Origin: Spisula solida
Lineage: Eukaryota > Mollusca > Bivalvia > Venerida > Mactridae
Reading direction: 5' to 3'
Assembly: GCA_947247005.1 (NCBI GenBank)
Contig: OX365956.1
Coordinates: 13,784,089 to 13,848,088, forward strand
Length of the DNA: 64,000 bases
Below, in pieces: positions 24,782 to 36,796 of this stretch. A program made the translations under genes and the position numbers. Position 1 is the stretch's first letter, and the number at the start of each line of letters is the position of its first letter. The notes under the pieces are model-generated. The model was not told the DNA's origin. It saw only the letters and a list, made by a program, of their open reading frames with translations, and did no database searches.

Positions 24782-24986
24782 CTTTGGTCAGAAGTAATTC
24801 CATTGAAATTCATACGAAGTGATTACGGACCAGTAGATATTGAGATCAAATTTGTGAAAGGTCACCATAGAGATAATACGCCATTTGACGGAAGTGGACA
24901 GACGTTAGCACATGCGTACTTCCCTCAATATGGCGGCGACGCACATTTTGACGAGGATGAAAAATGGACGGTAAATGTTGCTGAAG
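24782..24986 (+). CDS. MMP exon: catalytic domain, structural zinc and calcium region
   Basis: The acceptor TTTTTCAG ends at 24781 and the donor GTAAGT starts at 24987. It runs from phase 0 to phase 1. Residues 71-138 begin LWSEVIPLKF and contain DIEIKF, PFDG, LAHAYFP, GGDAHFDEDE and WT, all in the family order. By family alignment the structural zinc ligands are H99, D101, H114 and H125, and the surrounding aspartates and glycines are the calcium sites. All ligand positions are kept, so a folded enzyme is expected. There is no fibronectin type II insert as in the gelatinases, because the next exon continues directly into the zinc-site helix. Confidence 0.95.
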
Positions 24987-25229
24987 GTAAGTTTGCATAC
25001 CAAATGAACGTTGTTTTCTAATCATGTGAAACGAACCACAGAACCAAGTAATTTCGCCACAGGACAAATTAAAGTACCTTTTAACAGCCTTTCATACTAG
25101 TTTACGTTGGTTCTTAGAGTACTTTGTTCTATTTCTATTGACAACAGTACATACTTAGATCAATTTTCTTGGCCCAATATCGGTTAACACATTAATGTAA
25201 AAGTTATAAGTATTTATAATACTACCTCA

Positions 25230-25790
25230 CGAGAGGAGCCCTACTGGGGTTATTGTGGTGGGGTATGAGTTTTCACCAAAACGCAATGTTTCAGGCAGTG
25301 TCGCCAGGGAAGAGATGTGGCAAACATTTTGTCCAAAAACGTTTTTGAAAGTGAGGCGCATAGTATTGTGCGCTGAGTCTGCTTTTTGTAGAATTAATAT
25401 GAGCTCCATTTTATCAGTTAAAATATACAACAGCACATGTCATGTAACCGGCCGCGAACTCCTGTTGCTAAGCGAATGTCAAATTCAGGCTAGTCTCGTA
25501 GATATTTCTCAAATAGCAGCATGTTATTTACCGTAAATATCTCAGTCTTATCAGTGGTGACAAAGGTATCGAAATTATCGTTCCTTTATAGCATTTACGG
25601 GGTTAAAGTCGATTGTCTCCCTTATATTTTGTGTTGTGTCATTGTGCTATTGTACACCGATTTGTTTTCGGAGTTTGGCATTCACCATTTTCGAAATTAC
25701 TTGATTGATTGTTCCCATTGATCTCCTACCTTCACTGACATTCCCATTTTGGTTTTTGGATTTGTCCTAGTTATCATATTAACCATGAGT
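25230..25790 (+). repeat. Diverged intronic duplication, copy 1
   Basis: Colinear with 26260-26760. Shared words include GGCAAACATTTTGT followed by ACGTTTT, AATATGAG(C/T)TCCATTT, the CTCGTA block followed by TTTCTCA(A/T)ATAGCA, CTCCTACCTTC and TTTATCCTAG/TTTGTCCTAG. Many substitutions show the copying is old. The ORF 25255-25536 is not kept in the other copy, so it is not called as a gene. Confidence 0.75.
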
Positions 25791-26259
25791 ATGATTATTG
25801 AAGGAAACGTCACTTTGGGGCCTTTTTGATATTTTGTGTCATTTCAGCCGTCAGTGACTTCCTGTTACATAAATTCATCGTTAGGTAGGAAAATATGTCA
25901 ACCAAATAATTGTGCCCGATCTGAGAGTCACACCTTTAAATACTGATATAAAAATGGACAATTTGGTTTTAAAGTCAAGCTGACAAAATATTATCGAAAT
26001 TTCTCTTACGAACCATGTAAAATAACGTGTCAAGCGATATGTACGCACAGTGTTTATTATATTTGCAATTCAATTAGCGCCAAAAATCAACAATGTTGTA
26101 GGGGCATTGTTTTTGAGCTTTTGTAAGACCGAATAATCCGATCGATGGTGTTTGCATTTCTCGAGTAATGAATACCGCAATATCCTCAATATCTGCAAGT
26201 TTATGGATGCAGGATCTTTCGGCTTTACTATTCGTGCGCAATGTACCTCCCATTTATGT

Positions 26260-26760
26260 TCTTAAGGTACCGAACTGTGTGTTTATGGTGGGATTTAGAA
26301 TAGCGTCTTGACCACAACACCATGTTGCTTGCATTATCTTAAGGAAGAAAGTGCGGCAAACATTTTGTTTAAATACGTTTTGAACCTTATATAAACATAG
26401 TTTTAGTTTCATGACTTCATTTCTAGCGTTAGGAAATAAATATGAGTTCCATTTGATGGACGCGCACATATGCGTAACTAATGTGAACTTATGGATAGCC
26501 TCGTAAACATTTCTCATATAGCAATCCGTTCTTTAACGGTTAAAACATTATCTTCTCAGAGTAACAGAGTTATTACGATTGTCGTTCCGTTGTAGCATAT
26601 ACAGCGTTATCTTGCTTCTGTGGTATTAAAATCAGTCTGGTAAACACCGACTTTTCAAAATGAACTAATGGACAGTTCCGATGGATACTCCTACCTTCGT
26701 TGAAGTCCCTCTTATGGGTGTTGAATTTATCCTAGATTTATTAAAACCACAATGGGCACG
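26260..26760 (+). repeat. Diverged intronic duplication, copy 2
   Basis: Second copy of 25230-25790, about 1.0 kb downstream in the same orientation and shorter by about 60 bases. The stretch between the copies shows nothing recognisable. Confidence 0.75.
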
Positions 26761-27581
26761 AATATTAATGGCTTCACTTATTGATGTTGTTTAACATTGT
26801 GCGTAATTTCACTAATAAGAGCAACAGAACGCAAATTACCCTTTTTGTGACGAAAAATACGTATTGTCTTGTAGAATTGGATATCCATGCTCAACAAACA
26901 ACTGTTGGATAATTATGTAGCAGTTCTTGTCCTTCGAACATCCAAACACCACACCCTCTACAAAAGTGGGAACTTATTGCAAACAAACCAAACAGAGAGT
27001 GTACATGTTACCTGACAGAAAACTCTACACAATGCAAAAGAGATCTTTAATTTACAAAGTTAATGTATATCGTGTTTGCATGAAAATATTCGATGTTCAA
27101 CTCTGTTCAAATATAAGTGGGACACATCTCGAATGCATCTAATATTATGTGTGTTGTAACGACAAGAGCTCAACTCCGCACATTCAAATAAGGCACACTT
27201 AGTCCAGTTGCAAGTTAAATGTTTCTTGTAAATTATTCACTTTTACAATTACATCATCTCCAAGTTGAACCTTTCTGTTCTAACAACTTCTCAACAATTT
27301 TCAAAATATGCGAGGTTCGAAATGTGTTCCTTTAACGAGGATATATTGTATTGACGCAGCAATATTTAGACACGTTGTTGATGGCGTTTCTTTTATTTAC
27401 CCAGTAGATCATTCATTCCGTGTCAAACTACTAACTGCAACAATCATGCAAACTGTTTGATCTTATTAAAATGCTAAATGAACAAAATGTTAAAATATGT
27501 TGGAAACCCGTATTTAATGTTACATGACTAGTGATGCGATTTGATAATTTCGTATTATAAACATTTGTAATGTTGTTTTGT

Positions 27582-27880
27582 CTATCCAACATCATTGAGT
27601 TTAATCTTTGCTGCACTAATAACCTGCACGTTTTCCAAAAGATCGTTAAATTGATTAGATTTTAAATCTGCTGATTTTGTTTTTGGTTTAACAATTTCCA
27701 CCAGCACCTTCCCAAGAACATAATTATTTTCTTCCCGTAATAGGAGCTTTCTGCGAATTCTTGAGTTTTTCATCATTAACGGGCGGGAACCAGTCGTTGG
27801 TTCCACTGTGCTGGGTTTAAATGATACATTCAGAAAATCAATGTGAACCGGAAGGTTTTCATTTATAAACGGATGTTAAA
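27582..27880 (-). CDS. Unidentified ORF inside MMP intron 3 (minus strand)
   Basis: The frame is open for about 98 codons from just after a TAA near 27883 to a TAG at 27582, reading right to left. The composition looks protein-like: mixed Lys, Arg, Glu and Leu, with GKVLVEIVKPK and NSRIRRKLLLREE visible. There is no ATG at its start; the first in-frame ATG is about two thirds of the way from the end. I do not recognise the family. It could be a fragment of a transposon protein, an exon of an unseen antisense gene, or chance. Confidence 0.2.
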
Positions 27881-28880
27881 TTCCAATTCAAACATGACTT
27901 TTTATCATATTCCATTAGAGATGGTTTTGTGATTGCTTGCCGGAGCGGAAAACAGAAAATGTCTTCGGCAATAAATGAATAATGTCCTAGAATTTTCACA
28001 ATTCATGGTTATGCTATCAGGCGATCATATTCCATAGCTCTCTAAAATTGGAAGTAAGAAATGATAGCATTGAATAATTTTAGTGTAAACACGTTATACG
28101 AGGCCGTATTGGCATTTGGCATCCACGAATAATTAATGGCATTCATTGGTCGTGCGTTGGATTATATAGACGGCCTTTTACACTAATTGGAGTTCTTGTA
28201 ACATTCGTTGTATTTTTGCTTCGAGTTCGAATTGTTTTTATTCGGAATTGAGATTAATTCTTAACGACAATTTCATGTTATGTAATCATTTCATTCGAGA
28301 GAATGTTCTGTAATTCATGAATGATCATGCAGAAACACATTGTAATAAAGTACAATTTTCTCGTGGTATCGTGGTGCGCTATAGAACGATGTTTTGTGAG
28401 AATGTGCATTTATTACACAGGCCCTTGCAGAGCTCGTTCGGAGCTCTTGATGTAACGTCCAAATGTTTTTTTATATCGTAATTGTATGTTTCCTTCAGTA
28501 TTTTGGGGGTTTCCTAAATAGGTTTGTTTTTCGTTCGAACTTTCGCATTTTTCCCCTGTTAATGCAGGAAATTTCTCAAGATTTCGTTGCTCATCTTACA
28601 CAAATCTCAAACTCAAGGATATATTACTCATGTCATGAATGGCGACTGCAGTTTTGTTGAACTTTTGAATTTGGATTTTTTGTTTAATATGATTCATCCG
28701 TTCTTTACAATTAAAGGCGAATATCAGCACCGATGTTTAATGGCTATTTATATAACATTCACCCACATGTGAAAAAGCTGAAATAGTAAACAGGTAATAC
28801 ATGTGGCAGCTGCACTATTCCAATCATGCCATGTCTGACCATAATTCATATAAATAGAATAGAAGACCAACAACGACAGA

Positions 28881-29302
28881 GACGTATATTTAGCTCAGTG
28901 GTAACGCACTGGGCTGTCAATCCAGAGGTCGTGGGTTCAATCCCTGGCATCGGAACTTGACATTTCTGAAATATTTATAATATTTCCCGCTAAATCTGGC
29001 CGTGTGGTCTGCAAAGTATCTGGAAGTGCCAGGAAGCTGTGTATCGGTGCTATACACCGGGCACATTAAAGAACCAGGCTGTCTATTCGAAATAAGAGCT
29101 TTGCGCACCTCTGCAGCGCCGGACATGCCTGTATCTAATGTATATCTCTCCCTTCAGGGGCTTTCTCTCAGTCTGTCCTTCTGGTCAGATCATACTGTAT
29201 CTGCACTGGTAGAGGATGCACCTGCGCCCTTGTGGCTGCAACATGGGTAAAATGCCTTTGAACGTGCGTTCGCATGAAAAGGGCGCTATATAAATCTGGT
29301 AT
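28881..29302 (+). mobile_element. tRNA-derived SINE, near full length
   Basis: The head resembles tRNA-Asp: TAGCTCAGTGGTAACG (A box), an anticodon arm CTGGG-CTGTCAA-TCCAG giving anticodon GTC, and GGGTTCAATCCC (B box). The body has GTGCTATACACCGGGCAC and ATTAAAGAACC, then TCTATTCG and CTGCAGCGCCGGACATGCC. The end is AAAGGGCGCTATATAAATCT. About 420 bp, in MMP intron 3. The tail section is shared with 36797-37015. Confidence 0.85.
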
Positions 29303-30174
29303 ATTATATCCTGTCAAAACGCCACAATCAGAATCATGGTGATGAAGCATTGCCAATAACATATTCTACATCCATCAATTTATCTAATATGCGAACCACT
29401 CAATAAATCCCTTATCACGGAGAGCTATACATTTCAGACATTAAGACATATACTTAACAATAACATCCAAGTCCAACCATTTATATAGCGATTTAGACGC
29501 TACAACTCATTGCTAGAAGTGATTGCAACGGACCATTATGCCAAAACGATCAAACCAAGCCGTACGCAAGATGTGAAGTAATGTCCCAATTCCAATCTGG
29601 TGCCAAAATAATAACATATATACCAGGATATCATTCCTAAATTCCCCTGTTTCATTACATTTCTGGCTGAGTTGTTGAACATTTGTTTATGTCAGAATAG
29701 ATTTATTTGACCGTTATAAGCTTGCAATCTATAACTATAGGTGATTTAAACAACAGTTAATGAAGACGATGGGTTTGAGCTGTTACTTTGTACACAGAAC
29801 GTAAAAACTTTTACGTCTGAAACTTAGTGCGAAGAGAGCATGCCATAAAAGTAGAATTTCAATACGATTTTCTAACCTTTAGTTCAAATGTCTGCTATGA
29901 TAACAACTGCCTATAGCTAAATAATAATGTGTAACAAACTAGATCAAATCATAGAAAACTTACATATAATAAAGGCCAGAACATCTGATTTCTTTCTTCG
30001 TTTCTCAGATTCATCATCACTTAATTTTAGTCTGTGCAAAAAGTGATTCCTAAAATTATTTGTAATCGTATTACTCACGTGTATGATATGTTTTTCTCAA
30101 TGTACAAGAGGAGTGTGAGGAACTTTGAGACACGTTGCTCTGTAATTTGTTACCAATGATTATATATTTCACAG
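29303..30174. other. End of MMP intron 3
   Basis: AT-rich intronic DNA with no exon or repeat recognised. The acceptor of the zinc-site exon has only a short pyrimidine stretch. Confidence 0.35.
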
Positions 30175-30333
30175 GGGTGAATTTGTACCAAGTTGCCGCT
30201 CATGAGTTTGGGCATTCATTGGGATTGGCACATTCCGATGTAAGAACAGCTTTGATGGCTCCGTTCTACAGAGGTTACGACGAGAACTTCAAACTCGATC
30301 CAGACGATATCACAGCTGTTCAGGAACTATATG
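30175..30333 (+). CDS. MMP exon: catalytic zinc site and Met-turn
   Basis: The acceptor TTTCACAG ends at 30174 and the donor GTATAT starts at 30334 (weak after position 4). It runs from phase 1 to phase 1. Residues 145-159 read [15 protein letters not shown], the HExxHxxGxxH signature of the metzincins: zinc ligands H148, H152 and H158, general base E149. The Met-turn ALMAPFY follows with M166. The exon ends at the last helix of the catalytic domain, with the conserved [14 protein letters not shown]. Every active-site residue is present, so the product should be a catalytically competent protease. The intron after it is only 582 bp, and about half of that is a transposable element. Confidence 0.97.
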
Positions 30334-30408
30334 GTATATAGTTTTACAACTTTGTAGCTCACTTTATTAAAAATATATACAGTTTAAACTCAACAAGATA
30401 TTAAAAAC

Positions 30409-30709
30409 TCGGACAGGGAAGGCAGCAATCAGAAACAGCAAAGCATGAAAGGCACAAATAGAACTCTCGAAAAGAAAATTGACATATTACAAATTCAAGT
30501 CACAAGGGCTAAGAGAAGAATAAACAAGAACTCTTTGTAGCTATAAAATCCTTCTCCGACGGACATCCGCCTCATGCAGTCACACATAACTGGAGTAAGG
30601 GTCAGCAGACTGGAACGAATCACGTTTTAGGCCGAACTTATAAAGACAACCCACTAAAAGCAACAGAAACATGCTTTGGACAATTCGGCTTGCTGCCTTC
30701 CCTGTCCGA
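30409..30709. mobile_element. 301-bp MITE with perfect 19-bp terminal repeats
   Basis: TCGGACAGGGAAGGCAGCA at the left and its exact reverse complement at the right, both bordered by an A-run/T-run (AAAAA and TTTTT). The outer end equals the end of the dispersed CTCGGCTG family seen at about 4800, 11600, 17500, 18510, 18890, 23840 and 55800, so this is one complete member. It fills half of the 582-bp MMP intron between the zinc-site exon and the hinge exon. Confidence 0.85.
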
Positions 30710-30915
30710 TTTTTCATTACCTGTGTAATGTTTTACGCGTACAATATGTACATGGTATTAGTCTTATCTTCTTTGGTTCACTTTGTACAATAAACAGATG
30801 GTTCTATAACTGTTAAAAATACCATCTTGGTTGGATGTTTCTTATTACTGCGAGAGTGTCGTTCATCGCTAACGTGTATGTTATTATGACATTATGTGGT
30901 CTCTCTAATTGTCAG

Positions 30916-31080
30916 GAACAAAGGACCAAGAACTCACAACACGTGTTTTATACTGGACCACGCCTAAACCCACAGTACGGAACGAGAACCGACCATTTGT
31001 TGATATACCTTCTATATGTAGGAATGCTACTATAGATGCCGTCACTCGAACAGACAACGGTGTTACCTATATGTTTAAAG
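30916..31080 (+). CDS. MMP exon: hinge and first hemopexin half-blade
   Basis: The acceptor TTGTCAG ends at 30915 and the donor GTTAGT starts at 31081. It runs from phase 1 to phase 1. Residues 193-225 form a short hinge rich in Thr, Pro and Lys with no recognisable motif. C226 then opens the hemopexin domain with the family pattern C-x-x-x-x-(I)-D-A-V and ends YMFKG. This cysteine normally makes the single disulfide that closes the four-bladed propeller, with C415 in exon 52787. The propeller serves substrate and inhibitor binding in the family. The hinge is short compared with vertebrate membrane-type MMPs. Confidence 0.93.
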
Positions 31081-31253
31081 GTTAGTGATGTAAGGGTAAT
31101 GTTAATTACTGTCCAGAATGTCCGATGTTATATTGTACAGAAGACTCAAGTATTATCCGACTTTACTGTGTTGCCAACTTGAGCTTGCCCGGCCCACAAT
31201 AATAACAATTTCGATCATCTGACGTCGCAAAAATATGCGATATGAGATATATA

Positions 31254-31350
31254 CAGTCTAACTTGTATTAAGCGAACACCCTGAGGAAGGTCTGAAAACG
31301 GTCGCTTAACGGAATGGTCGTTTAACACAAATGTAAGAAACATTGAGTGT
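31254..31350 (+). mobile_element. End of a pogo/Tigger-like transposon
   Basis: TA is followed by CAGTCTAACTTGTATTAAGC, then GGTCGCTTAACGGAATGG and GTCGTTTAACAC. The arrangement of CAGT and repeated GTCG-TTAA words is like the end at 22760 but the sequence differs, so it is another family. The opposite end was not seen. Confidence 0.55.
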
Positions 31351-33876
31351 AATTAACGAATTTCCGATTTTAGGTTGTCCGATTACTATTCAACTTCAAC
31401 TGATAAACATTTGTGCTCATTGAATATGCCCATCGATCGAAGACCAGTGACCAGTGCTTGACTTAGACACCGTGACCCGTGTAACTCGCTCAAATCCTGT
31501 AGAATACCATAAGTGAACGCCGCTTGTCCTTGCATTTAGCTAAACATCTGCAACTGTTGTAGGCCTTACGATGCTTTATAATTCTTCGTGATCAATCTAA
31601 ACCTGCTAGTGGCGTACTAGTATTTAATGTTGTGTTGTTTCCGTGAATACTTAATATTTTCTACGGTACTCCGTTAACTTTATAGTTGATCGCTGTTGTC
31701 CAATCTAACCTTGGCATTCAGGTACCACATCATCCTCGTTAATTCCGACATCTGATTGTCTAGCAACACGTGTTCCACTTACATCACATTCTATTGGCAT
31801 TCGTAATGTCGTTTTTATATGAACCAATTTGTCTTCATTTAACATGCACGCTTGATATTTGTTTGATCGCATTTCATATTCATTTAGCCGGAAATAAATT
31901 TCCATTTACAGCCGTATTTGGTCCATTTTTCACTGATGTAGTTATGTAAAATGTCAAACTTAATAGCGCATTTCAAATATTTCATCATTCATTTTGGTTT
32001 TATCCTCTTTAACAAATAATATATCATGTCGAATGTATTGAGGATAATTTAATAATTCTTTTGTTTTGTTATTCTATTTGTGTTCACGTTAGCTGAAATA
32101 TTCAAGTTTGTTCACTTTAAGATCACGTATCAATTGGTTTTGATTTACTTGATGATGTTAAACTTGATTGCGAAACTGTATATTGTGCTTGGAAAATTTG
32201 TGTAGGCTGTTTATGAATATTTAAATATTTTGTTTTTTGTCTTTTTGCGTAATTTCATTTTCTGTATTCTTATAAATAATTTACTGCCAACGTGTTCCAA
32301 CCCGACGGATAAGCTCCCGGAGACGACATTTGATTTTCCGCGCCAGTGTTAATTTAATAGTCGTTAATATAAGTAGACAGAAATGTCGCCGCAAACTAGC
32401 TTAAGTTAGCTCATTCTGTTCCGCTGCGCTATGTGATAAAAATCGAACGTTTACTAGACAAATGTCACTTATGATTAACAGAAAACATCTATTATTCTAG
32501 AATGCTTTGGCAAATTGCGGCCAATTTTCATTCTTTCATTTCGTTCATGTTGCATTTTAAGTACTTTGGAACATACCAATATTGAAGCGTTGAATTAAAG
32601 GAACGAGATTAAGGCTATTGTTGTAGTGTAATATTATATCAAAGAACTGATATCATTGTAATTTAGTGTCAAACAACATTATTATACACGGTTGTTGCAT
32701 TTATAACTCACAACTAAATGGAGAGGGCCGATATCTAATGTTGTAATTACTTTAGTCCCGATCTGTTTGTAATGAATGGGATATTATTAAAACTTTCTCT
32801 GGTTTACTTTGATGATATGCTTCTATTCTTTCTCAATAGTATTATGTATGCAAACCATTTGTTCTGGTGTAAAAATTCATGCAATAAAATATTATTAAAC
32901 TAAACTAAATTATGTTTGTTACATCTATAAATTATCATCGTTAAACTGTTGTCTGTGATTCTAAATTATCCTCGGATTGAGCGTCGAGGTCATCTTGTTA
33001 AAATTTGTCGAAGAATAAAATACTTACGTTTGTTTTTAACTTTTTTCGTTTCTAATTGCGTTCTTGGCCAAAATTACGCCTCATCCCACATGGTATGTCC
33101 ACACTGTAAACGGTAATTCAACAAATCTCAAAATCGTGTCATAGTTTTAATGACTGGCAATAACTGGCAATAACTGCAAACATACAATTGCTGAAAAGAT
33201 TAAGTTCTTGCAGTTCATCAACACGTTTCCACAGCTATCTATCCCATGTAGTCATTAACTGCCTTTTTACGACCCAAATTGTCTCATAGGGAAACTACTT
33301 CAATTTATTTTCGTGATTCCAATTATGTGAATTTTTGTTACTAGGCAACGCTTATTAATTGACTCCCACATTTTGATTTCTTCTGTTTCCCAAATGAAAT
33401 TTTAAGGATGAACTAAAACATAATGTCACGGTTTAATTTGAAAATGCATCAAATGTTTTTGCACTTAGTTTGTTTAACATTAAGAGAAAGGCTTCAATGT
33501 CCCGTAGATCTTGGATTAGACATGTTTTGGAATACATTTATTTTGAAATTTGAACATTAACCATTGTTTGTGTTCCGGTTAAATTAGTGATAATTGTTTG
33601 CATAGAAATAAATTAAGAAAATAAATTATTTTGATTGTCTGAATGACTTCCTATCGTGAAAGCACCTAACGATTCAAAGCTTGATTATATGCTGAGCTAA
33701 AAACTCTCAGTTTAATTACATCGGTAAACATTTAATTTGTGAACAATGTTGATTCCTTAGCATGTGGAGAAGTTGCTGCTTCCTTGTGCAAAACTAAGTT
33801 ATTACTGGTAAGGATAAAGACAGGGATTCAGGGAAACTGGTTAGGTGAATCAGCCGTCGTATGTAACTGATTTATT
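31351..33876. other. MMP intron 5, unannotated part
   Basis: AT-rich. No exon, conserved motif or repeat with clear ends was recognised; the ORF at 31705-31905 has no motif. Confidence 0.35.
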
Positions 33877-34270
33877 AGTCACCTACCGGTTTTTAACCAG
33901 AGGGGACTATAGGTTTGCCCTCCGCCAGTCCGTCAATCAATCTGGATCCTGACGTTACTCAAACAGTTTCCAAGCTAGGTTTCTGAAACTTGGTATGGAT
34001 AGATGGCAATAAGGGGATTATGCACGTCTAAACATATTTTGATTCTGACAAAAATTGTGATTGCTATGGCGACAGAAAGAGTGAAACTATGCCCAAATCT
34101 GGATCCTGCTATAACGCAAACAGTTTCCAAGCAAGGTTTATGACACTTGATATGTGGATAGGGGGGCAATAAGGGGATTATGCACGTCCAAAATTATTTT
34201 GATTCTGACAAAAAGTGTGGTTGCCATGGCAACAGAAACATTGAAAATGGCTTCAAACCGGTAGGGGACT
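33877..34270. mobile_element. TIR element with internal tandem duplication
   Basis: The ends are inverted: AGTCACCTACCGGTTT at the left and AAACCGGTAGGGGACT at the right. Inside, a ~160-bp unit occurs twice, with ATCTGGATCCTG at about 33940 and 34097, then CAAACAGTTTCCAAGC, CAATAAGGGGATTATGCACG and TTTTGATTCTGAC in the same order. Confidence 0.75.
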
Positions 34271-36169
34271 TCTGTATTGCTTGCAATTCTTAATTACTTG
34301 TTTTTTTAGAAATGGCGTTAAACATGAATTCATACGATTTAGTTTGACGAACAAGTTTCTAAATATGGTCAGATTTCCAGGTATAAATTGTGGTAACATA
34401 AAGCAAACACCAACAATAATAACAATGTGGAATCATGTCTGTATTGAGTACTGTAATGCAATTTATTCCTACCGAATTTGGCCTATCCAGTAATAATCAG
34501 GGGTGTCTTATTTTAAAGTCCCATTATGCCTCAAACGGCTTTTTCCAAAAAGCAATAGCTTGGCAAACTATCTGCAGAATAATGCATTTTGAGCACTTCA
34601 GTTGAGTACCAAAGGTGGAAAACAACTTAAGACGGAAGTAACGAAATACAGCATCCAGTTGGTTTGTAATCAAAATAACGAAATGTAAACAACGAATGCA
34701 TAATTTAAAGTCTAAGGGGAGCAACTCTTGCAAAATTAGTATTTTGTCATCCATACATTTTACTTAATGTATTTTTTGGCAAACTATATTGGCATACATA
34801 GCTAAAATTAGGTCGTAAATTATTGGTCGTTTCTGAAAAAAATCCCAATTCTTTGTATTTTGTCGATTTACTGGATGATCGGGAAAAAATTTGTGCGAGA
34901 GATAATGTGGCTTTCACTATTTATGCATTTACAAGATTTAGTAAGATAGTGTTGTGACAAACAGTGCTGTTTAGAGCCTGTTGACTATTTCATGAATCCT
35001 AATTCATACCCAGAACTTCCTACTCCCACGTTTTCAGCTAAATAAGACAATCGGTAATCCACGAGGGGCGTCCCCGTCACTTCTGCTTATCCCTGTAATC
35101 CATACAATATTCAAATGACAAGAGTCACGCAAACCTATTATTTTGAAATTCAATGTTTATTGTAGAACAGTGCTCAACTAAGAATTAGATATTGATCCCT
35201 AAGCCGTCGGTGAATTTTAAAATGATATTCCTATTTCAACAAGTGGAATATTCAAATGCCAAATCACGAATACATGATTGTATTGTGCACGAAATGGAAC
35301 CAGGAATTAAATGCGTGGTGCATATGAGGGTTTGAACTTATAGTTATACAGACAATGATGTTAACCAATGTTGTTCGTGTATTTTAGTGTTTGCTCGACT
35401 TTGTCGACCAATCAGCGGGCGTGATTTATGTTGTATAATCACTGAAGAAAGATCTATTTTTCAAATAATGCGTCTTCACCAAGAGGTAATTTAATGCCAA
35501 TGCACATGTGCAAATAGACAGTGCCTCTTCGTGAAAGCCGTACATGCACCAGCGGGTGGTTCTAACCATTGATCCGATCATTAATGGGTGGTATCAGTAA
35601 AACAACATTTGTAACTGTAACTGTCCATTTGGCCATTAAACACGATTTTCCACGCAAATTGTCCATATGCAGAACAATGAAGAGGCACGTAACCATGTTT
35701 TAACTAGTTGGCTGTAGCAAACTTAGTTCCTTTAGGTTCAAAATCCTTGACGAAATCGTTTCATAAACTCAGCATGAAAGTGACCGTCCGTCGATACATT
35801 TTTCAAATTAATAGGGTGTTATTTCTTTTGTTAATTTGAATGGTCAGTTAATTGTTTCGTTTAGAACTTCGAAATCTATATTTCATTTCGTTCTTACAAA
35901 ATCAGATTTCGTTTAACGGAAATAAACACTATGCCTTTGAAAAAATGCCATGACATTACTTAAGTAACGCGGTTGTGTTCGGGACGCGGGTGGTTGTTTC
36001 CGAAGGTAACTGTATCATTGATAAAGAGTAAAAAAACATATTTTTATAATATTTATGTTATGCAAGATATTATAAATGTCCTTTGTTTGTAACTGTGTTA
36101 CTCCTGAAGTTAGAACCTCTCATTAATTGAATTGTTGGTAATCGTATTTTTATTTTGGAATCATTTCAG
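34271..36169. other. End of MMP intron 5
   Basis: No exon or repeat recognised. The ORFs at 34281-34493 and 34524-34754 have no motif. Confidence 0.35.
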
Positions 36170-36312
36170 ATGAGTATTATTACCGTTTAAATGAACACGA
36201 TTCTGGCATAGATTCCAACTTTCCTAGACTAATAAACGAGGATTGGGGTGGTGTACACGGTCCTATCGACGCTGCTCTTACATGGCCTAATGGATGGACC
36301 TTTATTTTCAAA
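36170..36312 (+). CDS. MMP exon: hemopexin blades I/II
   Basis: The acceptor ATTTCAG ends at 36169 and the donor GTAAGA starts at 36313. It runs from phase 1 to phase 0. Residues 248-294 contain EYYYRL, FPRLINEDWGG and IDAALTW followed by TFIFK. This is the hemopexin pattern: (Y/W)-W-R ... (Y/F)-P-x-x-I-x-x-x-W-x-G ... I-D-A-A ... Y-x-F-K. The exon crosses from the end of blade I to the start of blade II, as MMP exons usually do. The first aromatic pair is YY rather than YW, a modest departure. Confidence 0.9.
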
Positions 36313-36618
36313 GTAAGATTTATAAACAGTTATCAATAGTGACTGTTTAAGACTGCTGAATTTAAGTGTTTGACTGCATAATTATGTGCGTGCCAACATA
36401 TCATTTTGAAAACATGGCAACTGTGAGTCGATTGTGATTGTACGATATAGCAACCAGTCAATAAACAGAACATGTAATGTTGCTTGGAAACAGTCCTAAT
36501 TACTCTATAAAACTATACATGTATTTTAAAGTGACAATTTATAGCTAAGATATGTTGCTTTCATTTTGAAATTGACACTCTACAAATGTTCTGGTTCTGA
36601 AAGTTCAATGAGTGCAGG

Positions 36619-36796
36619 CTGGTATTCACAAAGCATTTTAGCAGAAAACTTAGAAATTTCTTAAAAATTAATCTAAATTTTTTCTACAGTGTATCATCTA
36701 AGTAAGAAAATCAACATGCTTAATATTTTACATAGTTTTGAAGTATTAGGTACACAGCTACTATAATCACTAAGAAAACTACGATTATTTTTCAAC
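36619..36796. mobile_element. MITE fragment interrupted by a SINE
   Basis: It opens GCTGGTATTCACAAAGCATTTTAG, here given as the first part GCTGGTATTCACAAAGCAT, the same end as the complete element at 38611-38868. The right end is missing: the SINE at 36797 begins where the element would continue. Confidence 0.6.

Noticed and set aside
25255..25536. 93-codon + strand ORF
   Set aside because: The colinear duplicate at 26260-26760 does not keep this frame, and no motif is seen.
28881..28955. tRNA-Asp gene
   Set aside because: The T and acceptor stems pair poorly and the sequence continues into a SINE body also found at 36797; it is the tRNA-derived head of a SINE.
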